Source of the DNA: Klebsormidium nitens
Taxonomy: Eukaryota > Streptophyta > Klebsormidiophyceae > Klebsormidiales > Klebsormidiaceae
Length of the DNA: 40,303 bases
Direction: 5' to 3'
Assembly (NCBI GenBank): GCA_000708835.1
Contig: DF237625.1
Span: forward strand, 1-40,303
Position numbers and translations under genes: made by a program. The notes under the pieces are model-generated. The model was not told where the DNA came from and searched no databases. It saw nothing but the letters and a program-made list of their open reading frames with translations. Positions 11,601 through 21,844 of this stretch are shown one piece after another. How positions within the stretch are numbered: position 1 is the stretch's first letter; every line of letters starts with the position of its first letter.

Positions 11601-14600
11601 NNNNNNNNNNNNNNNNNNNNNNNNNNNNNNNNNNNNNNNNNNNNNNNNNNNNNNNNNNNNNNNNNNNNNNNNNNNNNNNNNNNNNNNNNNNNNNNNNNNN
11701 NNNNNNNNNNNNNNNNNNNNNNNNNNNNNNNNNNNNNNNNNNNNNNNNNNNNNNNNNNNNNNNNNNNNNNNNNNNNNNNNNNNNNNNNNNNNNNNNNNNN
11801 NNNNNNNNNNNNNNNNNNNNNNNNNNNNNNNNNNNNNNNNNNNNNNNNNNNNNNNNNNNNNNNNNNNNNNNNNNNNNNNNNNNNNNNNNNNNNNNNNNNN
11901 NNNNNNNNNNNNNNNNNNNNNNNNNNNNNNNNNNNNNNNNNNNNNNNNNNNNNNNNNCGCCGTGGCGTTTGGCTTCCCCGGGGGGGGGCCTACGTGGAGT
12001 GCTTTCAGACTGGCGGGCCCCCGGTGGGCAGATCACATCCGGTTTGTGGAGAGCCGCGTACCTGGCCACGTCATCCTCGGCGGTATGGCCACACTCCCGG
12101 GGATGGCGCAGGGTTACTTACAGTCGGTGGATCGGGAAACCGGGAAGATGAAGGTGGGAACAGGGGGCAAAACATCCAGCTTGTATATAATTTTCATAAA
12201 AATCTTTCTTCTTGTCGCTCTTCCAGTGAGAGCCCACAGCAAATTAGCGAAATCGACGAAGAGGAAGAATGCACAATAGACATAAAGTCCACTATTTTCT
12301 TCTCTTGCTGTATCTCACGCTTCCCTTCGTAAACGAGGAGCTCGTGACTACCTCTTAACGAAACATTGCGTGAAGGCTGCTCTTCGAACGCCCAATGGTC
12401 CTGCAGAAGTCCCCCGTTCTGATGCCTTTCATTCTAAACCCTATCGTAAACCATTACAAACCTTCTTTCAGTTTCGCCCTTTCGCCCCGTCCCCCGACGT
12501 GCCGACGGCGACCTATTTCTGCCCTTGATGCCTTACGCCGTAAAGTACCCTTAACCTTCTGTTCTGACTGCAAACTTTCGTACAGATCCGCCCTCTCGCC
12601 CCGTCTCCCGACGAGCCCTACCAAACGGGCGACCTCTTCACGGTCTACCCACATTCCTCGGACGGCCTCACTTGGATCAAGTCCGTAATTCGTGCGGACA
12701 ACTTGCTGGTTCACACGACCGGGGAGAAAACCAACCCAACAGCCTTCGAGGGGGCTGTCCAGGAGCTGCCGTTTGTCAAGGTCAGACTGCTAACCCACGA
12801 GGTTAAGACTGCTTGTTTGGCAAATTGTTCAGATTTTGCCAGGGCCGATGCGTACCCGCCAGCGTCTGGAAAGTGCTAAGAAGGAAAAATCGTGATAGTT
12901 CCAGGATCTCAGAAGGCTTGGATCTTGTCATCCTCGCCCCCTGGTCGAAACAGAGGCGTGTGTTTATTAAAGGTGACGTCAGCATGACAGTTGCAAGGAA
13001 AACAAGGGCACTCGAGTGAGCATCCTTCGCTCGCAAATTATCCAATGTGTGCACATTAACAAGTGGATAGCCCATTTCCCGTCAACGATTTCCTGCCGTT
13101 GCTTGGTGTGGAGAAGTGACGATTACGACGACACGTGTCGCTCGCAGGATGTGATTGCGGTGGGGAGCGGCTACCCGCGGCCGGGGCTGGTGGTCAAACC
13201 GGATTGGGCGGCAGTGGAGCAGCTGACACCGGTGGGTCAAGGCAAGGAGGTACGTCGGTCTTGTCCTATCTTGGCTGATAAGCGCTTCCGTCTCAATTGT
13301 TCTGTGACTTTTTTGACGTCTTACAGGCCTTCGCAGGAGGGTTCGTGCTGTAAACCTGGTTGATGTACTGGCCTTGAGTCTGTCTAAAGGACAGACAAGC
13401 CGGCTTTATCCTTGTTACCGTCTTGTTCACATATTGTCAGCTTCTAAGCAGCCCGTAACCGACCATGATTAACCACCAGAAACCCTGTGGAAGTAGCACT
13501 TCCTCTCATATCACTCCCTTATTGAGGTTGAGCTCTTTAAAGCTCCTACCTGGCTGACTTGGTTCCGCTACCGCAGCACGCCTCTTTCACAAGCGACTTT
13601 CTGCAGAACACTCCCGGAGTACACGAAAGCTCTCCAGAAAGATTCCAAAGGAGGAGATTCCCCACATCGCACCGGTACTCACCGACATGCTCTCAATTGT
13701 TTGATTTCCCATCCGTCAAAGTTCTCAGCTTTGGGCCAGTCTCCGTCCACTCAGAGCGTTTTGAGGCTGCCTCTGGTCAATCAGACGAGCTTTGTCGAGT
13801 GTTTCGAATACGAGCTGATACTAGTCGTCGTTTGCAGGAGTGGGTCCGTGGCCAGGTGTGGGCGTTGATCCAGGCAATCAACAAAAAGATGCCGTCCAGC
13901 TCGTGGGTCGCGCGAGGGGCGATCTGCGTTCTCTCGCCACAGGATTCGGAAGAGGTGGGGCTTCAATCTGCTCCGAAGCTTGTGGCTTCTGCAGCTAAGC
14001 GGTCTGACACTTCGCCGTTTCCGAAGTGTGGAAACGGCGAAGAAAAGTGATGGATTGTGCTGTTCGTACCCCAAAGGATTCGTTCTGCTTCAAGCTTATC
14101 TAGTCCACGATTGTGACCTCGGCTGTTCGACGTGTCGGTTTAGCTGCGGTCTAGATGCAGGAGACAAATACTAGTCCTTAAAGGAGGACGAAATAGAGCG
14201 ACTTACCTTCTTCGCGCTGTGCAAAAGTCAGATTTCAACGTAAAGCGATACCTGTGCAGAAGGAGGTGACTGCGTGGGAGAAAAGTGGGTGATCGCCTCA
14301 CAGAGATGCCTTCTAATGACTATTTTCATAGGTCACGTTCCCGCGGACCGTCAAGGGCGAGATAGCACGTGGCCCAGCGAACGAGCTCTTGAAGAGCCAC
14401 GTGGCAGCTATGTTCGCGGGTCTTGAAGCGCCTCCACAGAAGTCTGTCCTTCCGGTGGCGAACGGTGTACACACGAAGGTCGGTGTTGCTGAAATGCAAA
14501 GGTTGAGCTTCATTCGAGCGCCTGCTCATGCCGTGTGCCATCCCTTGTATTGCAAAAGTCGACCGCCTTCTTCTGCTGAGGCAATGCTCTCATCTCACTG

Positions 14601-17600
14601 GAAGTCAGTGCATGAAAGTGACGGTCTTTCCATTTCCGGTCTCAGATCTGTGAAAGGCCTGCGCCAATGATAGTGTCTGTCTTCAAAGATCCATCATTAC
14701 CCGTCAATGGGAGCTGACGTCATCAAAGCGCTTCCTATCTGGACGGAATGATTCCCATATTTGAGCAGTAATAGACACGACGTTTCCACTTCGAACGTGA
14801 CAAGTTTCTCAACGTGTCATTGAACCAACTTAGGAAGGTAGTGGATAATGTTCGAACGTGAGAAGATGTCTTTCCGATACTCGCAGGTCAAGGTAGTTGC
14901 GTACGACAGAGTTTTGGACACCGTCCGCCGAAGAGCCGCCCAAGTGTTGGGGCTAGATGCTCGAGAACTGGACGCTCAGCCAGGCGGTGAACCGCCCCGG
15001 CTTCTGGACCTAGGCCTCAGCAGTCTGACAGCAACCGAGCTAGCCCAAGTGAGATCTTCCGGAAACTTATATTTACGGGCCAAACAAAGCGCCCAACATT
15101 GCTGTACAGAATTTTCCAAAGCGTTGAGATTGCTACTGGCAGGTAGTTCCAGTCTACTCACGTACAGATATCTGCACATTCAGCCGGTATAGGCTGTCGT
15201 CCGACTTTCAAAACCTGGCAGATCAAGTTTGTGAGGAGAGTCTCGCGTTGACCGCTTCGAAGCTCTTCGTTTGATGTGCGATTAGCCTCCCTTGATTCAG
15301 CGAAGACTTTTTTGAACGGAAACTCCTTTGCTCTAGTCTTTGGTCGCTCGATTGAGCTTAACAGTGACCCAATTTCTACTTGCAGATCTGAAGCGCTTCT
15401 CATTTCGGTGCAGGCAATTGCTGAGTACGTGGGCGTTCCTTTCCCGGCGACCATGCTGTACGAGGACGTTCCTGACGTGGTCGCCCTCGCCGAGTGGGCG
15501 ACCGCCGCCTTGCAAACCGAGGCGGAGCACGCGCCGCGATCAAACGGGGCGGTAAGAGCAGTCACCTCAGCGGAGGGAGCTAGTCCCATTTCCTTAAAAA
15601 GATCAATGTTTCCTAGCAAAGGGGAGGCCCTAATAAAGGGCCTTTCTTTCCTTGACGAGGGAAAGTGACAATAGGACCCTTTTCTTTCCTACAATGAGGG
15701 TCAGTCTCGACTGTCTGAAGGAGAGGGCCTCGTATGCATCGCGCTTGGCGTTTTCCATGTGCAGTTTCTGTTTCCAAATGCCTTAACCTTCTGATTATCT
15801 GCTTATTATCTGTCTTTCAGGAAAATGGATGGGGTACAAACTTTCAGCAATCCTTTTGCAGGTCCCCAGTACCAATTCTAACCACAGCCCCAACGGCATT
15901 GCGCCTGAGGGCAAGGGAACTTTCCTCTTTCTGACGGGCGCTACTGGATTCATCGGCTCGCACGTGTTGAAGGTGAGTTCAGCGGGGCAAAAGAAATGTC
16001 GACCAAGCCAGCATAAGTATCCAACCCACTGCCAATAAATGATTGGCAAATTTCGAGACGGTTGATTCCAGCCGCTGTTCTGCACGCAAAACGCGTCTTC
16101 TTACAGCGTAAGTAGCGCAATCAGGAAAAAACAGCGTGAGAGCAGTCCTCTCCGAGTCCGTCTGCTTATCTGAAGAACAAATCACCCCACTCTCTGTAGA
16201 TTCAATCCTTGAATTGTCGTAATAAGCTTGCCAATGGCGATCACTCGGAGCTCGTATTGTCAAAAACCTCAAAGCTCTACCGAACACCGAACTTCCCACC
16301 TTGCAGGATCTCCTGAGCCGCCCCGCCGACGAAGTGGCGACCGTGGTGTGCCTGGTCCGCGGGCCCTCGGTCGCCGCCTGCCAGGCCCGGCTGCACCAAG
16401 CCCTGCTGCGTGCGGGCAAAGACCTCAAGTCCAGAACCGGGTGAGGAAAAGTTATGGGAGAGGGCCAGGAATGCCCGTGTCCCTTCTGTTGAACACACCT
16501 TTTGATGAGGCATTTTGAACGACTTTGGGAGAGAAGATGAGCCGGGACCTGGAGAGATATTTGATAGCAACTTCGGCCCTCTCCGTTTCGTCCTCGACAA
16601 GATTTGGGGCCGTTCTTTCAGCGAAGTGTGATGGAAACTTATGCGAATCCTTTTGCGAAGGGATGTTAATCAGACTAGCTTTACCTGCCCGAGTTCTTTC
16701 CAAAGACCCTCGTGGGTATCTTCGCAGAATTGGCAACTCAAGGCGGGGGCAATCGTTGACCGTACTAGTTCTAAACTCCTTGTCCTTGATTCAGAAAAAG
16801 AGGGACAACTTTCTGGCTAACATAAAGAAACGTGCCTTTTCCTGCTGGCCCGACAGCGCCCGGGTGGTCGTTGTGCCCGGCGACCTGCAGAAGCCGCTCC
16901 TGGGGATGACTCCCGACGACTGGCGACTTTGGGGGGAGCGCGTTCACACCGTGATCCACTGCGGGGCAGCCGTGCACCTGACCGCAGAGTACGAAAAGCT
17001 CGCGGAAGCTAATGAGAAAAGGTGCGTTGCAGGGGATAAATTCTAGCAGAACTCATATATTTGGCTTGTGATGTGAGCTTGATCCGAGACCAGAGGCAGC
17101 TGTCGACCGAAACGTTCATCACCTCAATTGTGCATCGTGAATACAAAGGTTTCAGGACCTGTCTTGATGAAAACAGACAGGGAGTTTTCTTGGGTCGTGG
17201 AAACGTCAGACTTTGTGGTGTCTGAAAGAGTGACAGCTGGACGTGCGCTATGCAGTGTGCAAGAGATCATTCGCTTCGCCCTCCAAGGGGTGGGACCGCC
17301 AAAGCCCGTCCACTTCGCATCCAGGTAAGCCTTCCAACCTTCACCTTCCGCTCAAAGTCGGTTACTTTGCACAAAGCTCGACTCTCTTTCCTTTAGTCTC
17401 TGTTGGCTCTGTTGTTGTCTCCGCAACGGTGCGCATGCCTTTGCCTGTCCTTGCTAATCCGTGACTAAAATTTGATACATGCGAAGAGTATTGCACATTG
17501 TTCTAGCGCGTCTTACCACGTGTTCTCTTGCCTTTTCGTTCACAGACTGTGCATCAATCCTTCAGAGGCATGTAAAGCTTATCCGAATAGATAGAACATA

Positions 17601-20600
17601 AGCTCGTTTATGTCGGTCATGATTTCAAGGAAACGTTTCCGCTTTCCGTCTCAGCGTGTCGGTGAGCTTTCTACTGGGAGCAACTCAGAAGAACGGAGAA
17701 GTGCGGATCATGCCAGAGGCAGTCGACTTTGTCGAGGAGCGCGGGGCAACCCGAATGGGTTACGCGCTAACTAAGGTAAACACGCTCGTGAGGGATGAAG
17801 TCACGGCACTGCTATTACGTTGACGCTAGTGCAGTCGAAGCCGAGTACAATAACGTCCTTAGCAAGTTTGCGTGATGGAATAATCTCAGCGTTTGGTCCC
17901 TCGGATCCTTTCTGTTGTGGCTCATGTTTTGACGCGACTCACCCTTTGTCGCCTTGTTGATGACTGGGCGTTCTACTGCGTGCTTCTACCTTCCGAAGTT
18001 GAAAGCATACCCGAGCACGTCGAATACGCGCAAAACATAGAAATGGGCTGCAAAAGCGATGAACGGGACTATTCGGCCGCGGTTGAGCTTCCCCCATGTG
18101 CGACTGGACGTGAAGGAGCTTGACTGATTCCTTTGACTATTATCATTCTCGCAGCGGAAAGCGGAGCTGGCTCTTAAGGCCGCGGCGCAGGGCACCAGCG
18201 TCCCCGTTTTTATCTACCGGATCGGGTTAGCATTGGGTTCCACCGAGAACGACGGGTTGGGCGCCGCCGATAACATGTTCACGTGGCTGATTCGGGCCGC
18301 GAAAACGTTCAAAAAGGTGAGCTGCCTTCGCTGACTCTGACGTTACTGAGTCGTCTTGCGGTGACCGTCAAAGTCATGCGTGTTGCCTGTGGCGAAGTTT
18401 GTAGAGCCGAAGGGGGAAGTTGACCCGCCGTCAGCGTCTAATGATTTGGAAAGTTGCTATACGTACTGGCCTTCCGTGAGCTTGAGACTCCCGTTTGCAC
18501 TTACTCTGCATCCTGCCCAAGCTTTGATTCTTCTACTGGAACTGAGAGAATTCATTTTTTATGTTTGCGCGTGCTCCGATACAGGACTTCGGGAGAGTAT
18601 CTTCATCCCTGTTTCCTCCCTCAGGTGAATCGTGAGCCAGGATTGTCAAACGGAGCGATCGCTTGAAGAATGACGTTCCAACAAGCTGACTTCTTGTGAG
18701 TTTTTAATAAAGAAGCCGTGCTGAGAAAGATGCTCAATAAGCAAACGTTTTGTGCAGCTTCCTCGCCTGGGACCGAGTGCGTGGATGGGCATCCCCGTTG
18801 ATTACTTGGCGACCACGTGGGCCACCCTCTGCCTTCGCAACACTAGGTGAGTGCACTTCGATATCTCGCACAGCACATAAGAGGCAACTCACTTAAGATA
18901 AGCACCCGGGTGCCGAGTGGGGCTGGTTGGGTAGGTTCGGGCGTAATGGTTTGCGTGATTAGGGTGCGTTTGGGTGCGGAGCGCGTAGATTTATGGTTTA
19001 GAATCTACGGTTGTGAGTGCCCGAATGAATTGAAATGGGAGTAATTATGTGGCGAGAGCAGTCTATCGCACGTTCAAGGCTCTCGGCCTCACTGAAGAAA
19101 CTCACTAGTGCGATCTGCCGCAGTGATTTTGTGGTCTTCCCAACCCAGTGCCAGAACGAGAAGGCGCATGATGGATTTTCTCAAACTCCCTTAATGAAGT
19201 TTCGACTTGTTTCTCCGCAGGGTCGTTCCGGACGAGCTCCCCGTTTATCACTTGATTCCGTTCACGCCCCAGAGCTGGGACGACATCTATGAGGTAAGCC
19301 CTATCCCATTAGGGTCGGAGTCCGGCGACCCTCACTTTTCCTTCGAAAAAGTCAACGATTGCATTCTGTCCAGTCCTTAGGTTCGCTTGAACCAGTCAGA
19401 TTCATCATCGTCGTTGGACCTGACTTCTTTTCAAAAGTTGGTGCTTATCGCGCTCCTTGTCGTTGGCACACGTCGCCACTCGTCCTCAAACCCGTTTTGG
19501 TGCACGACACCCCGAGCGAGTTGGAATGTGCCCTGCAGCTTTGGGCTATTCTCTGTTACGGGCTCCTCGTACCCTCTAACAAGCCGCCTTTGTTCTGTTG
19601 ATCTGACGAGAGTCTTTTATGCTCGACACAGGCGATGCGCAGCAACGGGCTCCCTTTCGAGACCCTCGGTTCAGTGGCCGAGTGGGCTGCGGACGTCCGA
19701 ACGGCAGCGGAGACGGACCGCAAGCTTACCCAGTTCTTGCCGCTCATTCCCCTGCTGGAGGTGAGGCGTAACGCTTTCTCTCACGTCTAAACAAACGTTA
19801 CCGCACCGCTCTTCCTGCACATGGATGGTTTTTCGGACGATCGCCTCGGCGAGACCGAATATGGAGTTCAGTCCTTGTGCGGCAGGGTTTACGAAGCCAA
19901 GCTGCAAGGTTTGCTCTCTGCGTAAGGTCAGGCCGAGATGGACGGAATCCGATACTGTTCCTGCCACCTTGTTTCCATCTTCAAACTAGAAACTAACGAG
20001 GCCCTGTTTTGCAGCCAGCCCGCAATGCCGAGCTTTCTTTTGGCCGGTCTCTCGGGCGAAGTGGACCACAACAAGGCCCTGCATTCGAAGCCACGTTTTA
20101 GTTGGTGCCTCACTTTTACACGGGATTCTCCTTACAGGGTCTCGCTGCAAGGCCGTTCCCCAGCTTTGCGACGGAGCGCACGCGCCGCGCACTGAAGGTG
20201 GGTCCCAGTTTCTTCATATGCAAAGGGCTACCGGAGTCCGAACGGGGTCCGAATCTGACCTGAATCAGGCCCGAAACAACACTGCCACATGTCCGACTAG
20301 TCCGATTGATGTCCGAACTGGATCCGAAACGGTCCGAACTTGGTCCGAAAGGCACTTTTATTTGAATCTGCTTCGGACAAGCTTTCAGGCCTTGTGAATG
20401 GCTTACACGTTGAAACCCCGCTAGGCGGAATCACCTCGCCCGCCGCGGCCCCGCCGCAAAGGAACAATTCTTTGAGCGCTCAGTTGCATGCCCGGCGATC
20501 ACCCTTCTCAAGGAAAACACCGTAGACTTCTGCAGTTGCAAAAGTTTGCTCGTTCCTATTCATTTGGGGTAGTTCTTTGCGGGCGTAACTTGTCCCAGTG

Positions 20601-20882
20601 ATTTTTTCGCAGTGTATGGGACCGGGGTCAGAGAAGGCCTAGTCCCTTGATCTGGTCCGTCAGATTTCATCGACAATTTGGACATCGAAATAGAGCAGTT
20701 GAATTCACCAAAGAACGCTCTTTTTTAAGCGTTGCGTCCCGTGCTCGCAATCAAATGGGAGATCCGACGCTCAACCCGGCGCTCTCACAGCGAACAGTTT
20801 CCTTGTGCAGATGGCCGGAGTGAATACGCCGACCCTCTTGAGTGCCAACGAGCTGAGGCTACTTGTGCAAGCGGTCGGCTGA
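5623..20882 (+). CDS. NRPS-like A-T-R enzyme: adenylation, carrier and thioester-reductase domains (carboxylic acid reductase type), 27 exons
   Basis: Exons: 5623-5718, 6020-6115, 6601-6783, 7053-7130, 7492-7695, 8209-8313, 9106-9240, 9854-9984, 10542-10637, 11200-12153 (contains the N gap), 12586-12780, 13148-13249, 13838-13954, 14332-14478, 14887-15048, 15414-15551, 15862-15972, 16307-16440, 16803-17021, 17256-17324, 17655-17775, 18155-18316, 18758-18846, 19221-19293, 19632-19760, 20138-20197, 20811-20882. With the gap closed this is 3462 nt, 1153 residues, in one frame. Adenylation domain, about 10-640: HTGGTTGLPK (from 228), FGSTEIG, YQTGDLF, RADNLLVHTTGEKTNP and FPRTVKGEIAR, whose Lys is the expected catalytic one. 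Carrier domain, about 645-735: LGLSSLTATEL, with S687 as the predicted phosphopantetheine site. Reductase domain, about 750-1153: TGATGFIGSHVL (from 766), CLVRG, VIHCGAAVHLT, Y955-xxx-K959 and MGIPVDY. Known A-T-R enzymes convert an acid to an aldehyde using ATP and NADPH; the substrate is unknown. The start is the ATG at 5623, which opens the typical LPKVLALQAA segment. Exon 19 has an unusual acceptor (see findings). No targeting peptide is obvious. Confidence 0.88.
9780..9853 (+). repeat. Degenerate plant-telomere-like repeat in intron 7 of the reductase gene
   Basis: The stretch holds several imperfect CCCTAAA-type units (AACCCTAAAA, TCCTAATCCCTAA, CCTAAAACCCTGAAA) and leads straight into the acceptor CAG of exon 8. 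It may be an interstitial telomere-like relic or simply an AC-rich polypyrimidine tract. It is one weak hint that the genome uses the plant TTTAGGG telomere. Confidence 0.5.
11263..11957. other. Assembly gap (695 N) inside exon 10, probably of zero true length
   Basis: The run of N interrupts exon 10 of the plus-strand reductase. The 21 bases before it (11242-11262) are repeated exactly after it (11958-11978), just before a homopolymer run CCCCGGGGGGGGG. If the N run and one 21-base copy are removed, exon 10 becomes 238 nt, exactly the length of the same exon in the minus-strand paralogue (36309-36546), and the frame stays open. The gap is best read as two overlapping contig ends that were not merged. 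Confidence 0.9.
12464..12521 (+). repeat. Degenerate duplicate of the start of exon 11, inside intron 10 (plus copy)
   Basis: After the TTTCAG at 12466-12471 comes CGCCCTTTCGCCCCGTCC (from about 12475), then CCGACG and GGCGACCT. This closely follows the beginning of exon 11 (12586 onward: CGCCCTCTCGCCCCGTCTCCCGACG, then GGGCGACCTC). It carries its own acceptor-like CAG but lacks several internal bases, so it is a relic or decoy exon start about 114 bp upstream of the real one. Confidence 0.75.
20225..20352 (+). repeat. Cluster of degenerate GTCCGAA/TCCGAA units in intron 26
   Basis: About eight copies of a TCCGAA-like core (GAGTCCGAACG, GGGTCCGAATC, TGTCCGACTAG, TGTCCGAACTGG, GATCCGAAACGG, GGTCCGAACTTGG, GGTCCGAAAGG) lie within roughly 130 bp, just after the exon 26 donor. 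Spacing is irregular. It could be a decayed minisatellite or a clustered binding site. The corresponding intron of the minus copy shows no such cluster by eye. Confidence 0.65.
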
Positions 20883-21844
20883 TAACACTAGCTCATGAAA
20901 TTATCCGGCCGGACAGATTCAATCAACCGCCCTGCGTGTCTCAAAAGTCCTCAGCAATCCGTCTTAGATATGTTCATCATTCAGGCGGCAGTACACCCGG
21001 CGCTGATAGATTAATCCAACTGTCGTAGAAAGAAACAACTTGCACGCTGCTCGCAGGAAATCAAAGACCTCGACTGATTTCTTTGTTATATTTTCGAATT
21101 GTACTACACTTCATGCGTGCCTGCTTGTCGACTTTGACGTCATGGTTAATGGTTCTCGTATGTGCATGCGAAGCCCTAATACGAATCACATAGGATTGCT
21201 TCTACGGGTCACAAAACTAACTCCCGGTAAAACGGTCGGTTGTGAAACGAAATCACCACCATTGTAATATCTGCGGTAATGTCATACACCTTGCACTTCG
21301 TAAACCTGGGATTACGAGTATTCAGTGCACGAAGGGTTATGCATAATCAGACAATCTAATCGACTGATGCAGTAAGCTGCACTAGCTTATGAGCTGGACG
21401 ACATTCCCGCAACTGTCGACGGAATGATCGACTGCTGCTCCAACGTGTACTGATAAGAGGGTAATTGAGCACCATTGCTGAAGAAGCGATGTGGAGTTTG
21501 TATGCAAAGAAACCACGAATCGAGCTATATCAATAGAATGACTGCTGTTTTGACACAAACATCCCTGTAAAATACTTCACTTATTCACGTTTGAACGACT
21601 CTTGTCTATGTATACATCAGAACTGAGTTTCTGGCAGTCTTTTGCATTGCATGCATGTCAACTGTAGTTGTAAACGCTCGAATGAGGGGCAAGTCGCCCT
21701 CGTCCGGCTATTTGACGAACCGAGCAACCCGCTGATCAAAATCAAGCAAGTCGAGTCTGAGGCTCTATCATGTGTTCTCCAAAAGGTGGCCGACTGCACA
21801 ACTTTTTCACGTACGCAAGCCTGAACCCATCAGCTCTACACATT
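20883..21844. other. Region between the convergent 3' ends of the reductase and EF-hand genes
   Basis: This must hold the 3' untranslated regions and polyadenylation sites of the plus-strand reductase (stop at 20880-20882) and the minus-strand EF-hand gene (stop at 21845-21847). It is AT-richer than the coding DNA. I see no convincing open frame, RNA gene or repeat. Confidence 0.5.

Noticed and set aside
11223-12332. Long open frames on both strands across the N gap
   Set aside because: They consist mostly of unknown residues from the gap. Only the frame continuing exon 10 is real.
19938-20195. Open frame covering the exon 26 region and ending in a stop; a similar frame ends at the matching place in the minus copy
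   Set aside because: In both copies a CAG acceptor gives a short in-frame exon (ending FPSFATERTRRALK and FPSFATERTRHELE) with a good GTGGGT donor and a following last exon that matches. The alternative frame does not fit the family.
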